Shown: in pieces, positions 53,913-63,975 of the stretch
How the letters are laid out: every line of letters starts with the position of its first letter
How positions within the stretch are numbered: the first letter of the stretch is position 1
Source of the DNA: Streptococcus mitis SK564
GTDB taxonomy: Bacteria; Bacillota; Bacilli; Lactobacillales; Streptococcaceae
DNA length: 64,000 nt
Reading direction: 5' to 3'
NCBI RefSeq assembly: GCF_000148525.1
Contig: NZ_AEDU01000014.1
Location: 1-64,000 of the forward strand
The notes under the pieces: generated by a model
The model's input: only the letters and a program-made list of their open reading frames with translations
What the model was told of the DNA's origin: nothing
The model's database searches: none
Program-made: the position numbers and the translations under genes

Positions 53913-55128
53913 GAGCTTCTCCCTTCTTTGCTGCATCTGCTTCCAAGCGGTCTTTGACTTGAACCACATCCTTATCTCCACGACCTGATAGACAGACAAT
54001 CATGGACTTGTCTGGACCGAGTTCTTTGGCCAATTTCACCGCAAAGGCGATAGCATGGCTAGATTCTAATGCTGGGATAATCCCTTCCACACGAGACAGG
54101 AGTTGGAATCCTTCCAAGGCTTCTTTGTCTGTCACAGGAACATAGCTGGCACGTTTAATATCGTGGTAGTGAGAATGTTCTGGACCGATACCAGGATAGT
54201 CCAAACCTGCTGAGATAGAGAAGGCTTCAAGAATTTGACCATGGGCATCTTGGAGCACATCCATGAGGGAACCGTGAAGAACACCCGGACGCCCCTTGGT
54301 CAAGGTAGCTGCGTGGTGCTCTGTATCCACACCAAGTCCTGCTGCTTCAGCTCCATACATGGCTACTGATTCATCTTCTACAAAGGGATGGAAGAGCCCG
54401 ATAGCATTAGACCCACCACCAACACAGGCTACTAAGGCATCTGGTAGATCTTGTCCTGTCAAGTCACGGTACTGTTGTTTAGCCTCTCGACCAATGACAC
54501 TTTGGAAGTCACGAACGATTTCTGGGAATGGATGAGGTCCCAAGGCAGAACCAAGGATATAGTGGGTATCGTCGATATTAGCCACCCATGAACGAAGGGC
54601 TGCATTGACCGCATCCTTGAGCACGCGCGAACCGTCTGTCACTGCCTCAACCTTGGCTCCCAAAAGCTCCATACGGAAGACATTGAGGGCTTGGCGTTTG
54701 ACATCTTCCTCACCCATGTAGATAGTACATTCCATGTTAAAGAGGGCTGCAGCAGTGGCAGTGGCCACACCATGCTGACCAGCACCTGTTTCAGCGATAA
54801 TTTTCTTTTTACCCATGCGTTTAGCCAGAAGAACTTGTCCCAAGGCATTGTTAATCTTGTGGGCCCCTGTATGGTTAAGGTCTTCACGTTTAAGATAAAT
54901 CTTGGCTCCGCCAATATGCTGGGTCAAGTTTTTTGCGTAGTAAAGAGGGGTTTCACGTCCTACATACTGGCGCAAGAGTTGGTTCAATTCCTCTTGGAAA
55001 CTTGGGTCTGCCTGACTTTCACGGTAGGCCTTCTCCAACTCCAAAACTGCTGTCATCAATGTTTCTGGGACAAAACGTCCGCCGAATTTTCCGTAAAATC
55101 CATCTTTATTTGGTTCCTGATATGCCAT
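53905..55128 (-). CDS. trpB: Tryptophan synthase beta chain
   Basis: A 407-residue PLP enzyme joining indole and serine. PLP lysine in [13 protein letters not shown] (about residue 92), acid in [13 protein letters not shown] (about 115), phosphate loop [10 protein letters not shown] (about 238), and C-terminal LSGRGDKD. It overlaps both trpA and trpF. Confidence 0.98.
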   Translation of the reverse strand: MAYQEPNKDGFYGKFGGRFVPETLMTAVLELEKAYRESQADPSFQEELNQLLRQYVGRETPLYYAKNLTQHIGGAKIYLKREDLNHTGAHKINNALGQVLLAKRMGKKKIIAETGAGQHGVATATAAALFNMECTIYMGEEDVKRQALNVFRMELLGAKVEAVTDGSRVLKDAVNAALRSWVANIDDTHYILGSALGPHPFPEIVRDFQSVIGREAKQQYRDLTGQDLPDALVACVGGGSNAIGLFHPFVEDESVAMYGAEAAGLGVDTEHHAATLTKGRPGVLHGSLMDVLQDAHGQILEAFSISAGLDYPGIGPEHSHYHDIKRASYVPVTDKEALEGFQLLSRVEGIIPALESSHAIAFAVKLAKELGPDKSMIVCLSGRGDKDVVQVKDRLEADAAKKGEAHA

Positions 55129-55705
55129 GCTTTACCCTCTCTATAAATCTTCTAATCTTTTCATGATCTTTTTGTCCATCTGTCTCCACTCCGCTCGATA
55201 CATCTACTGCATAGGGAGTAAAGTGTTGAATTGCTTTTACTACATTGTCTTCATTAAGCCCACCTGCGATAAAGAAAGGCTGAGTTAGTCCAATCGTATC
55301 CAGTTGAGCCCAGTCAAAGGTCTGGCCACTCCCAGCCACAGGGGCATCAAAGAGTAGATAGTCTGCCTGAGAATGGGGCACATGACCCTCTCCATCCACC
55401 TGCACAGCCTGAATACTGGCACAAGGCAAATCCTCAAACAAATCATCTGCCACCTGACCGTGAACTTGAACCAAGTCCAAACCAACTTTGTCAATCGCTT
55501 CTAGCAGTTCTGCCCGACTTGGTGAAACAAATACACCTACCTTTTTTACGTCTACAGGAATGAGCTTTGCCAACTCGGAAGCCTGATCCAAGGCCACCTG
55601 TCTTTTACTAGGTGCGAAGACAAAACCGATATAGTCAGCTCCTGCTGAAACGGCTGTTTCCACTGCTTCCTTGGTCGATAATCCGCAAATTTTAACCTTT
55701 GTCAA
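55106..55705 (-). CDS. trpF: Phosphoribosylanthranilate isomerase
   Basis: A 199-residue TIM barrel with the catalytic Cys in KICGLST (residue about 7), catalytic Asp in [11 protein letters not shown] (about 124), and the phosphate-binding [10 protein letters not shown] and [10 protein letters not shown] near the end. It overlaps trpC at its start and trpB at its end by 14 and 23 bases. Confidence 0.95.
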   Translation of the reverse strand: MTKVKICGLSTKEAVETAVSAGADYIGFVFAPSKRQVALDQASELAKLIPVDVKKVGVFVSPSRAELLEAIDKVGLDLVQVHGQVADDLFEDLPCASIQAVQVDGEGHVPHSQADYLLFDAPVAGSGQTFDWAQLDTIGLTQPFFIAGGLNEDNVVKAIQHFTPYAVDVSSGVETDGQKDHEKIRRFIERVKHGISGTK

Positions 55706-56459
55706 TCTGCAACTCCTTGATTCTCTGGGCTACATCTTCTGCCTGCATGAGAGCTGTCCCTACTAAAATACCGTTAAAGTATGGTGCTACTCGCTCTGCA
55801 TCCTGCCCTGTAAAAATAGCAGATTCAGAAATATACCAGCAATCTTCTTTGAAGTGTTTAGCCAAGTCTACACTGGTCTGCAAGTCGACTTCAAAGGTGG
55901 TCAAGTTGCGGTTATTAACTCCGATAATCTGAGCACCAAGTCTGTGGGCCACTTCTAGTTCAGCTAGATTGTGGGTTTCCACCAAGACTTCCAGACCAAG
56001 CTCTGTCGCGTAGTCGTAAAGTTCCTTGAGCCGTTCTTCTGACAAGGCTGCCACAATGAGCAAGATGACTGTCGCACCAGCATTGCGGGCACGGATGATT
56101 TGCTTTTCATCGATGATAAAGTCCTTGTTGAGCGTCGGAATGTTTACCTGACCAGAAATCTCCCGCAGATAATCCAAATGCCCTTTAAAGAAAACCTCAT
56201 CTGTCAGAACAGAAATCATCACTGCTCCGTTCGCTTCATAAGTCTGGGCCTGTTGCACAATATCCACATCTAGATTGATATCTCCCAGACTAGGGCTAGC
56301 TTTCTTGACCTCAGCGATTACCTGCAAGCGGTCCTGATGATTCTTCAAAAAGTCAGCTAAGCGATAGGTTTGACGCAGGGGCTGGATTTCCTCCAGCTCC
56401 ATCTGCTCAACCTCACGCGCCTTCTGCTCCAAGATTCGTGCTAAAAATTCCTGACTCAT
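55692..56459 (-). CDS. trpC: Indole-3-glycerol phosphate synthase
   Basis: A 255-residue TIM barrel with [15 protein letters not shown] (catalytic Lys about 52), LNKDFIID (Lys about 112), [13 protein letters not shown] and SESAIF motifs. Its ATG overlaps the trpD stop (ATGA). Confidence 0.96.
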   Translation of the reverse strand: MSQEFLARILEQKAREVEQMELEEIQPLRQTYRLADFLKNHQDRLQVIAEVKKASPSLGDINLDVDIVQQAQTYEANGAVMISVLTDEVFFKGHLDYLREISGQVNIPTLNKDFIIDEKQIIRARNAGATVILLIVAALSEERLKELYDYATELGLEVLVETHNLAELEVAHRLGAQIIGVNNRNLTTFEVDLQTSVDLAKHFKEDCWYISESAIFTGQDAERVAPYFNGILVGTALMQAEDVAQRIKELQIDKG

Positions 56460-57460
56460 TTTTGGTACTCCTGTAACAGTCTGAGTTTTTCAAGGGCCTT
56501 GCCACTAGCAATGACTTGACGAGCCAAGGCAACTCCATCCTTGATGCTATCAACCTTACCATTAGCATAGAAACCAAGACCAGCATTCAAGACTGTCGTT
56601 TCCAAGAATGGACTTGGTTCGTTTTTAAGAACGCTGAGCAAAATTTCTGCATTTTCCTGAGCATTCCCTCCACGAATATCGTCGATAGCGTAGCCTTCCA
56701 TTCCCAGATCTTCTGGAGTAAAGCTTGACAAGGTAATTTCGCCATTTTCAAGAAGTGCAATTTTGGTTATTCCATTCAAACCAGCTTCATCCAGTCCTTC
56801 TGGCCCAGCAACCACGATAGCACGTTTGCGACCCATATTTTTCAAAACCTGAGCTGTACTTTCTAGAAGTTCTGGACGACTAATTCCAAGAAGCTGTGTT
56901 TCCAAGGCCATTGGGTGAATCAGTGGACCAGTCAAGTTCATAATCGTTGGAATTCCCAATTCCAAACGAGCTGGCATGATGTATTTCATGGCTGGGTGCA
57001 TATTTTTAGCAAAGAGAAAGACGATTCCAGTTTTATCAAAAACCTTACCTAGTTCAGCTGGTTTGAGGTCAAGGTTAATACCCAAGGCTTCTAGAACATC
57101 TGCAGAACCCGATTTAGAAGAAATCGAGCGGTTACCATGCTTGGCCATGTGAACACCGCCACCAGCCAAGACAAAGGCTGCAGTTGTGGAAATATTAAAA
57201 CTGAAAGACTTGTCTCCACCTGTACCACAGTTGTCCATGGCATCATGAATTTCAGTTGGAATATGTTGGGCATGTCCTCTCATGACTTGGGCAATGGCTG
57301 TGCGTTCTTCAGGTGTTTCCCCCTTCATCTTAAGAGCTAAGAGGAGAGAAGCAATCTGTGCTTCAGTTACACGCCCAGTTACGATACGCTCAATGACATC
57401 CGTCATTTCCACACCTGATAAATTTTCAAATTTTGCTAGTTTTTCAATAATCTCTTTCAT
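56456..57460 (-). CDS. trpD: Anthranilate phosphoribosyltransferase
   Basis: A 334-residue enzyme with the PRPP-binding [14 protein letters not shown] (about residues 78-91), [19 protein letters not shown] (about 105-123) and a GPEGLDE near 220. It follows trpG after 10 bases. Confidence 0.96.
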   Translation of the reverse strand: MKEIIEKLAKFENLSGVEMTDVIERIVTGRVTEAQIASLLLALKMKGETPEERTAIAQVMRGHAQHIPTEIHDAMDNCGTGGDKSFSFNISTTAAFVLAGGGVHMAKHGNRSISSKSGSADVLEALGINLDLKPAELGKVFDKTGIVFLFAKNMHPAMKYIMPARLELGIPTIMNLTGPLIHPMALETQLLGISRPELLESTAQVLKNMGRKRAIVVAGPEGLDEAGLNGITKIALLENGEITLSSFTPEDLGMEGYAIDDIRGGNAQENAEILLSVLKNEPSPFLETTVLNAGLGFYANGKVDSIKDGVALARQVIASGKALEKLRLLQEYQK

Positions 57461-57470
57461 CCTAGTTTCC

Positions 57471-58037
57471 TCACTTTACAACCTTCTCGATAAAATTCCG
57501 AATAGAAGACAAGCCATCTGGCGTTCCAATGCTCTCTGGATGGTACTGGAAGCCATAAATCGGTAGGTTTTTATGTTGAATCCCCATGATGGCTTGGTCA
57601 TCAGTCGAACGAGCTGTCACTTCAAAGTTTTCTGGCATTTCTTCAATCAAAATACTGTGGTAACGCATGACCGCACGGCCATCTTCGATACCTTGATACA
57701 AAACAGATGGCGCTTCAAAGTTGATATTGCTCTGTTTCCCATGCATGACTTTTGGAGCCAAACCTAACTTACCACCAAAGACTTCGGCTATGGCTTGGTG
57801 GCCCAAACAAATCCCAAGAATTGGCTTCTTGCCAGCAAAGTCACGAATCATGTCTTCCATCTTTCCAGCATCAACTGGCCAACCAGGACCGGGCGAAAAG
57901 ACCAGACCATCTGCTTTTTCAGCTTCTTCATACAGCTTGGGATCATCATTTCTCAAGACCTGCACTTCTGCAAAATTCCCAATGTATTGGGCCAAGTTAT
58001 AGGTAAAAGAATCATAGTTATCAATCAATAAAATCAT
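57471..58037 (-). CDS. trpG: Anthranilate synthase glutamine amidotransferase subunit
   Basis: A 188-residue class I amidotransferase: Cys in GICLGHQA (about residue 79), His and Glu in FQYHPESI (about 168-171). N-terminal [11 protein letters not shown] is typical. Its start overlaps the trpE stop by four bases. It supplies ammonia to TrpE. Confidence 0.96.
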   Translation of the reverse strand: MILLIDNYDSFTYNLAQYIGNFAEVQVLRNDDPKLYEEAEKADGLVFSPGPGWPVDAGKMEDMIRDFAGKKPILGICLGHQAIAEVFGGKLGLAPKVMHGKQSNINFEAPSVLYQGIEDGRAVMRYHSILIEEMPENFEVTARSTDDQAIMGIQHKNLPIYGFQYHPESIGTPDGLSSIRNFIEKVVK

Positions 58038-59395
58038 GGTCTTAGTTCTCCAATTCTAGTCATAGATTTAGCTTTGTTAATGGTTTCTTGGTATTCGTTT
58101 TGGGCGATGGAGTCGTAGACAATCCCTGCCCCAGCCTGCACATAGGCTGTTTGATTTTTGAGAATCATCGTTCGGATGGCAATGGCGAAATCCATATCAC
58201 CCGTCGCAGACAAGTAGCCGATTGCTCCTGCATATACGCCCCGTTTTTCTGTTTCCAGTTCATAGATGCGTCTCATGGCTCGAATCTTTGGTGCTCCTGA
58301 CACTGTTCCAGCTGGAAGTGTTGCTTTCAAGGCATCCATGGCAGTGAGTTCTGGAAGCAAACGCCCCTTGACCACACTGGTCAAATGCATGACATAACGG
58401 AAAAGCTCCACTTCCATATACTTGGTGACTTGGACACTGGCCGTTTCAGAGATGCGACCAATATCATTACGACCCAAGTCTACTAACATCCGATGCTCTG
58501 CTGTTTCCTTCTCATCCGAAAGCAGATCTGTCGCCAAAGCCTTGTCTTCTTCATCCGTAGCTCCTCTTGGTCGCGTACCTGCAATCGGATTGGTTGTTAC
58601 GATGCCATTTTTGACAGAAACCAAACTTTCAGGACTGGCACCGATGATTTGATAATCACCAAAGTCATAGAAATAAAGGTAATTAGATGGATTGGTCACG
58701 CGAAGATTTCTGTAGAAGTCAAATGGATTTCCAGTAACTTCTGCTGAGAAGCGCTGACTGAGTACACATTGGAACATATCGCCATTACGAATCAAGTCAC
58801 GAGCTGTTTCCACCATTTCCTCAAACTTCTGAGGAGCGATATGGGGTTTGAAGTCTAACGGAGATAGATCCAAGTCTTCAAATTCATTTGGATCAGGAAT
58901 GCGTAATTCCTCAAGCACTTGGTTCAAGGCTTCTTCCAAGTCTTCTTGACTACGCTTGCTGTAAAGAGCATCCTCGATGACATGGATTTTTTCCTTCTTG
59001 TGGTCAAAAACCATGTAGCTCTCATAAACAAAGAAATGCATGTCTGGCGTCCCAATGATATCTTGAGGGATTTGACCAATTTCTTCATAAAGAGAAATCA
59101 TATCGTAACCGACAAAACCAATTGCCCCACCACCAAAAGGGAGGTCTGAATGGTGCTGGCTCTTATGAGTCACTTCATAAAGAAAATCCAGGGGATCCCG
59201 ATCAATCACTTGACCATTTTGATAGAGAACTCCATTTTCAAACTTAATCTCAAAAACTGGATTATAAGCTAGGATAGAAAAACGAGCTGTTTCCTTATCT
59301 CTCGGAATACTTTCTAGAATAACCTTGTGTTGCCCCTTTAGGCGCATATAAGCCAAGATTGGTGATAAGACATCTCCATGAATGATTCGTTCCAT
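58034..59395 (-). CDS. trpE: Anthranilate synthase component I
   Basis: A 453-residue chorismate-using enzyme. Start at 59395 (MERIIHGDV) with AAAGGG upstream; the longer frame extends into the T-box terminator. The Trp-feedback site LES occurs in VILESIPRDKE (about residue 23). The catalytic region has FDYFGD-like DFGDYQIIGASPESLV, GTRPRG and LPAGTVSGAPKIRAM. First gene of trpEGDCFBA, controlled by the T-box leaders upstream. Confidence 0.97.
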   Translation of the reverse strand: MERIIHGDVLSPILAYMRLKGQHKVILESIPRDKETARFSILAYNPVFEIKFENGVLYQNGQVIDRDPLDFLYEVTHKSQHHSDLPFGGGAIGFVGYDMISLYEEIGQIPQDIIGTPDMHFFVYESYMVFDHKKEKIHVIEDALYSKRSQEDLEEALNQVLEELRIPDPNEFEDLDLSPLDFKPHIAPQKFEEMVETARDLIRNGDMFQCVLSQRFSAEVTGNPFDFYRNLRVTNPSNYLYFYDFGDYQIIGASPESLVSVKNGIVTTNPIAGTRPRGATDEEDKALATDLLSDEKETAEHRMLVDLGRNDIGRISETASVQVTKYMEVELFRYVMHLTSVVKGRLLPELTAMDALKATLPAGTVSGAPKIRAMRRIYELETEKRGVYAGAIGYLSATGDMDFAIAIRTMILKNQTAYVQAGAGIVYDSIAQNEYQETINKAKSMTRIGELRP

Positions 59396-59435
59396 TGTAA
59401 TTTCCCTTTCAGTTCTAATTTTAGTCCGTAGCGAC

Positions 59436-59680
59436 TGTATGAAAAATCCCCACGCAAAATAACTTGCGTGAGGACGAAATTCGCGGTGCCACCTCAATTA
59501 TAGGATTTCTCCTATCTCTCATTCCTGTCTCAGATACCTCCTGTAACAGGCTGTGCGATAAAGGGCACTCCCTTGAGAATTATGTTTTCTTCTCTCGTTT
59601 CAGATGGACCCAACCTTACAGCTTTCTCTGCTTGTTTTCAGCAACCACAAGCTCTCTGTGAGAGAAAAGACTGTAATTTT
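59436..59680 (-). ncRNA. T-box leader 1 (tryptophan), directly upstream of trpE
   Basis: The minus strand carries the 14-base T-box core GAGGTGGCACCGCG at 59496-59483. A terminator made from TCCTCACGCAA and TTGCGTGGGGA with a T run follows (59476-59442). Upstream is a stem I with AGAGAGCTTGTGGTTG and a candidate Trp specifier codon TGG at 59612-59610. Uncharged tRNA-Trp would favour the antiterminator and allow trpE expression. I see no convincing promoter between this leader and leader 2. Confidence 0.9.
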
Positions 59681-59688
59681 TCCATCTA

Positions 59689-59817
59689 TTATTTTTTAGC
59701 TTCTAGGTAGTCCGCAATTGCAGCTACGTCCTTGTCTCCACGACCAGAGACATTGATGATGAGATTTTCATTTCGGTACACCTTTACTAGCTTCTTTCCT
59801 TGATAGTTGGAATCTTT
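59689..59817 (-). pseudogene. C-terminal remnant of a trpB-like gene between the two T-boxes
   Basis: About 43 codons open to a TAA read ...KDSNYQGKKLVKVYRNENL then [30 protein letters not shown] is the tryptophan synthase beta C-terminal motif, also present in the intact trpB of this window (LSGRGDKD) but with different flanks. It begins right after the terminator of T-box 2. No start codon or binding site precedes it. Confidence 0.82.
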
Positions 59818-59837
59818 CAACTTTCTATCGCTATCAT

Positions 59838-60095
59838 GTTACGAAAAAAGCCCACACACAGAATATACTTCCATGTGAGGGCGTTGGTAACGCGGTGCCA
59901 CCTCAATTATAAAGGGACTATCCCTTTACATCTCTGCCTTGTCTAACAACAAGTTGCACTGTAAGGTGTGCGCACCGAATTTTCATTGTTTCAAATTCAT
60001 TTTTAAAATCAGCCCACTTTCACTACTTCCAACCACCTGTTCACAATCACCACAGGCTCCCTGAAGATCAAAAATAGTTACTTTTCTGATTTGTT
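59838..60095 (-). ncRNA. T-box leader 2 (tryptophan), upstream of the trpB remnant
   Basis: A second T-box core GAGGTGGCACCGCG at 59904-59891 is followed by a terminator (GCCCTCACA and TGTGTGGGC, then TTTTTT at 59882-59844). Stem I has CAGGGAGCCTGTGGTG and a TGG at 60016-60014 followed by G, as in leader 1. It is related to leader 1 in layout, but the sequences outside the core differ, so this is not a recent duplication. Confidence 0.9.
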
Positions 60096-60101
60096 GAACT
60101 T

Positions 60102-60130
60102 ATTTTAATACTTTGTTTTTTCTTTGTCAA
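60102..60130 (-). promoter_or_regulatory. Promoter of the T-box 2 / trp transcript
   Basis: TTGACA, 17 bp, TAAAAT on the minus strand, just after the stop codon of the aminotransferase gene and just before T-box 2. Confidence 0.85.
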
Positions 60131-60137
60131 GACTTTT

Positions 60138-61367
60138 TTACGATTTTTTTGATAAAGTTAGCACTTTTTCAGAAACTGTTTTGAAAGTCTCAATGATATA
60201 GTCCACTTCTTCATCACTTAATTTAGTGTGAAGAGGAAGGGTAATTTCATTTTCAAAGAAGGCATAGGCCTTAGGATAGTTCGCCATATCAAAGCCAAGA
60301 TTCTTATAGGCTGTCAAGAGCGGAAGCGGTTTGTAGTGGACATTGCTTGCAATTCCTGCTTTGGCTAATTCTTGGATGATGAGGTTGCGTTCTTCTAAGC
60401 TCGCTCCTTCTACATGGGTGATGTAGAGGTGGCGTGAAGATTCGACAGTATCAGTCTTATGTGCCAATGGATGGATACGAGAACCTGAAAAACCATGATC
60501 ATAGCGGTCCACTATCTCCTTACGACGTTCTAGTAAACCAGGGTAACGGTCCAATTGTACCAAACCAAGCGAAGCCATGATATCTGTCATATTGCACTTG
60601 TAGGCTGGTGTGACGATATCGTATTCCCATGAACCCAGTTGCATCTTGGCAAGAGCGTCTTTAGTTTGCCCGTGAAGGGAAAGGATTTGGAATTCCTTGT
60701 ACATCTCTTCGTCGTCAATCGTTGGATTGGCTTTCCAAGTCGCACTTCCACCTTCTGCCGTTGTAAAGTTCTTAACGGCATGGAATGAGAAGGAGGTAAA
60801 GTCAGCGATAGAACCAGCTGGTTGTCCTTTATAAGTAGATCCCAAAGCATGGGCACTATCAGAAACAATCACGATACGGTTAAAGGCTTTTTGCCACTTG
60901 CTTGAAGCGGTAAAGAGATCACGTTTCTTCTCCACAACTTGGAACAAACGGTCATAATCGCAAACAATCCCTGCAAGCTCTACTGGGATGATCACCTTAG
61001 TTTTCTCAGTGATAGCTTGCTCCAGCAGGTCATAATCCATCTCAAAAGTATCTGCTTGAATATCCACCATGACAGGGGTCGCTCCTACGTGAGTGATGAC
61101 ACTACATGAAGCTGTATAAGTCATAGCTGGAACGATGACTTCATCTCCAGGACCCACTTCCAAAACACGCAAAATCAACTCAAGCGCGGCAGTTGCAGAG
61201 TTAAGACAGACAGTCTTAGGCGTCTTTGTGTATTGAGACAAGCGACGCTCCAGTTCTTTTGTTTTAGGACCTGTTGTGATCCAACCAGAACGCAGGGTAT
61301 CCGCTACTTCAGCAATTTCTGCTTCCGTGATATCGGGTGGTGAAAATGGAATATTGTAATTTGGCAT
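60138..61367 (-). CDS. DegT/DnrJ/EryC1/StrS family aminotransferase
   Basis: A 409-residue PLP sugar aminotransferase. Start at 61367 (MPNYNIPFSPPDI) with AAGGAGC upstream. Substrate region SGWITTGPKTKELE, catalytic Lys in SFHAVKNFTTAEGG (about residue 196), Asp in VSDSAHALGS (about 171). In pneumococcus the equivalent gene is assigned to making UDP-AATGal for teichoic acid; that role is carried over from gene order. The sugar transferase gene lies 42 bases upstream. Confidence 0.88.
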   Translation of the reverse strand: MPNYNIPFSPPDITEAEIAEVADTLRSGWITTGPKTKELERRLSQYTKTPKTVCLNSATAALELILRVLEVGPGDEVIVPAMTYTASCSVITHVGATPVMVDIQADTFEMDYDLLEQAITEKTKVIIPVELAGIVCDYDRLFQVVEKKRDLFTASSKWQKAFNRIVIVSDSAHALGSTYKGQPAGSIADFTSFSFHAVKNFTTAEGGSATWKANPTIDDEEMYKEFQILSLHGQTKDALAKMQLGSWEYDIVTPAYKCNMTDIMASLGLVQLDRYPGLLERRKEIVDRYDHGFSGSRIHPLAHKTDTVESSRHLYITHVEGASLEERNLIIQELAKAGIASNVHYKPLPLLTAYKNLGFDMANYPKAYAFFENEITLPLHTKLSDEEVDYIIETFKTVSEKVLTLSKKS

Positions 61368-61409
61368 TGATTTGCTCCTTTTATCTGTACTCATTTTCTC
61401 ATGACTACT

Positions 61410-62102
61410 TTATTTTAGCACTTCAAACACGGTTTGAAACATGATTTTGATGTCTCCAAGGAAACTAAACTCTCGGAGATAGGCGAGGTTATAGCGCATC
61501 TTTTCAGGGAGGACGTGTTCGACATAGGCTTGGTCAACTGACAGGCCTTTTTCAGTCATTTGACTGATAATAGTGTCCTCATCCTTGTAGTTGATGCTGG
61601 CTGGAGAGGTAATCCCTGCTGGTAAAAGTAAGGTCGCCATCATTTCAGGGCTATACTGCTCTGTGTAGCGTGGCACTTCAGGTCGTGTACCGACAAAGGA
61701 CATTTCGCCTTTAAGGACATTGACCAGCTGAGGCAGTTCGTCCAAACGGACACGGCGGATAAAATTGCCAACCTTGGTAATGCGACTATCGTTAGCAGAA
61801 GTCACCAAACTTCCTTTTTTGTCTGCATCCGTCACCATGGTACGGAACTTCCAAATCTTGAAAGGTCGATTGTACTGGGTCACGCGCTCTTGCTTGTAAA
61901 TCACTGGCCCCTTGCTATCCAACTTGATCCAAATGCTCAAGATGAGAAAGATGGGAGAGGCCAGAACCAGTAAGACCAAAGCTAGAACCCAATCCAAGCA
62001 ACGCTTAAAAATCAGCGAACCCTTCCTTTTAGAGACAAGCTGGTAGTAAGACTCAACCTCGCTTGATTTCATTTCCACGGGCAAGTCTTCCCATTTCAGC
62101 AT
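61410..62102 (-). CDS. Initial sugar-phosphate transferase (WcaJ/PglC-like)
   Basis: A 230-residue bacterial sugar transferase with one membrane hairpin (CLDWVLALVLLVLASPIFLIL, about residues 35-57), then the conserved KQERVTQYNRPFKIWKFRTM, VRLDELPQL with the Asp-Glu pair, and GTRPEVP. It transfers a sugar 1-phosphate to undecaprenyl phosphate. In pneumococcus the equivalent starts teichoic acid repeat synthesis with AATGal. Paired with the aminotransferase. Confidence 0.9.
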   Translation of the reverse strand: MLKWEDLPVEMKSSEVESYYQLVSKRKGSLIFKRCLDWVLALVLLVLASPIFLILSIWIKLDSKGPVIYKQERVTQYNRPFKIWKFRTMVTDADKKGSLVTSANDSRITKVGNFIRRVRLDELPQLVNVLKGEMSFVGTRPEVPRYTEQYSPEMMATLLLPAGITSPASINYKDEDTIISQMTEKGLSVDQAYVEHVLPEKMRYNLAYLREFSFLGDIKIMFQTVFEVLK

Positions 62103-62211
62103 GCTGTTTCTCCTTTGTTTTTATTATACTATTTGTCAACATTTTTCATTATACCACAAAATGGAAAAGGCGGTGAAAGAAATCTGTAATTTGAAGGATT
62201 TCCTTCTTACG

Positions 62212-62233
62212 CTCAATGAAAATCAAAGAGTAT
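62212..62233. repeat. Collapsed BOX remnant
   Basis: CTCAATGAAAATCAAAG is followed directly by AGTAT: the two outer edges of a BOX element joined with the whole interior missing. It abuts the stop codon of the ABC exporter gene. Confidence 0.55.
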
Positions 62234-63975
62234 TAGGACATGGCCCCGGCCTGCAAGCTATACATCTTGTGGTAGGTTCCACCCAGAGCCAAGAGTTCCT
62301 CATGGGTTCCACTCTCGATAATGCGCCCCTTGTCCAAAACGTAGATACAGTTGGCATCTTGGATGGTCGAAAGGCGGTGGGCGATAGCAATGGTTGTTCG
62401 TCCCTGTCTCATCTTAGCTAGTGAAGCTTGAACTAAGCTTTCTGTTTCAGAGTCAATATTGGCTGTCGCTTCATCCAAAATCAGGATTTTAGGCTGACTG
62501 GCGACTGTTCTAGCAAAGGCAAGAAGCTGGCGCTGCCCAGTAGAGAAGCTCGAACCACGCTCAGACACAGGAGTATCATAGCTTAGAGGAAGTTCTTGAA
62601 TAAAGGAATCTGCATCCACGAAAGCAGCTGCAGCCTGGACCTGATCATCACTGATCTCTTGGTACATGGCGATATTGGACTTGATAGTCCCGTGATAGAG
62701 GAAGGGATCCTGCAAGACCAGACCGATATTCTTTCTCAGCTCTTCCTGACTGTAGTCCCTAATATCCACACCATCCAAGAGAACTCGCCCTGACTGAAAT
62801 TCATAAAAGCGCATGAGGACATTGATAATAGACGATTTCCCAGAACCTGTATGACCCACAAAAGCTATGGTTTCACCCTTATTAACAGAGAAAGAAATGT
62901 CATCCAGAATCTGGTGTTTACCGTCATATGAGAAACACACATTTTCAAAACGGATATTGCCTTCTTTGACTTTAGCCTGCCCATTTTCTTGAAGGGGTTC
63001 ATAGGTCCTCTCGTCTATCAGGGCAAAGACACGGCCTGCAGAAACCATGGACGTTTGTAGGGTTGAAAAGTTTTGCGTCACCTCAATCAGAGGGTCAAAG
63101 AGACGATTGATATACTGGATAAAGGCATACATGGTTCCTGCCGTTATCCCAATAGAAAGACCACGATAGCCAAAATAGGTCATTAAAACTGCATATCCTA
63201 GGAGTTTCAACAAACTCATGGCAGGTCTCAAAAAGAGGGCATCCAAGGCTACAGAACGGTTGGCATAGACCAAGTGCTCTTGGTTAATCTCATCAAATTC
63301 CGCCTGCAGGCGCTTCTCTTGATTAAAGGCCTGGATAATCCTGATTCCCTCGATGTTTTCTGCCAGCTTGCTATTGATGTCTGACAAGAGATTTCTGGTT
63401 TTCTCAATGATTTTCACTGATTTTTTCCGATAGAGATTGACCAAAAGGAAAATCAAGGGGAGAAAGAGCAATACTAATGCTGTCAAACGAAAATCCAACA
63501 CCAACATGGTATAAAGAGTTGTCAGAAAGATGAAAATTGCTGAGATAAAGCTAGATAAAATCCCTGAAAACATATCGCTGATGGTCTCAGTATCATTGGT
63601 CAAACGAGAGACGATAGAGCCTGCTGGCGTCTTGTCAAAATAAGACATACCCAGCTTCTCCATATTGGCAAAGGCATCTCGACGAATATCTCTAACGATG
63701 CTGTAGGATACCCGCGCAAAGAGAAGATTACCGACATACTGAACTACAGTTTGTAGAATATAAAGGCCATAGTAGGCCAGCAAAACGGTAATGGCTAGTT
63801 GGTTAAGATTACTCCGATACTGGTCGATAAAGTGGGAAGCCACAAGGGGAATGACACTTTTAATGACCGTCGTCGCTAGGAGAAAACTGAGTGCCAAAAA
63901 GGTCAGGAGGCCGTAAGGCTTGAGATAGGACATCAAGCGCTTCAATACAGTCCATTGTTCTTTCTTATTCTGCAT
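62233..63975 (-). CDS. ABC multidrug/lipid-type exporter subunit
   Basis: A 580-residue half-transporter: six helices over residues 20-310, then an ATPase with Walker A GHTGSGKSS (about 373), Q-loop LVLQDPFLYHGTI, signature FSTGQRQLLAFART (about 480, Ser-Thr-Gly instead of Ser-Gly-Gly), and Walker B LILDEAT (about 502). The changed signature fits an asymmetric heterodimer. It overlaps the 3' end of the partner gene upstream. Confidence 0.9.
   Translation of the reverse strand: MQNKKEQWTVLKRLMSYLKPYGLLTFLALSFLLATTVIKSVIPLVASHFIDQYRSNLNQLAITVLLAYYGLYILQTVVQYVGNLLFARVSYSIVRDIRRDAFANMEKLGMSYFDKTPAGSIVSRLTNDTETISDMFSGILSSFISAIFIFLTTLYTMLVLDFRLTALVLLFLPLIFLLVNLYRKKSVKIIEKTRNLLSDINSKLAENIEGIRIIQAFNQEKRLQAEFDEINQEHLVYANRSVALDALFLRPAMSLLKLLGYAVLMTYFGYRGLSIGITAGTMYAFIQYINRLFDPLIEVTQNFSTLQTSMVSAGRVFALIDERTYEPLQENGQAKVKEGNIRFENVCFSYDGKHQILDDISFSVNKGETIAFVGHTGSGKSSIINVLMRFYEFQSGRVLLDGVDIRDYSQEELRKNIGLVLQDPFLYHGTIKSNIAMYQEISDDQVQAAAAFVDADSFIQELPLSYDTPVSERGSSFSTGQRQLLAFARTVASQPKILILDEATANIDSETESLVQASLAKMRQGRTTIAIAHRLSTIQDANCIYVLDKGRIIESGTHEELLALGGTYHKMYSLQAGAMS

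Noticed and set aside
59680..59760. Separate promoter for T-box 1 inside the trpB remnant
   Set aside because: TTGCGG with an AT-rich segment about 17-20 bases later is a poor match; not listed as a feature.
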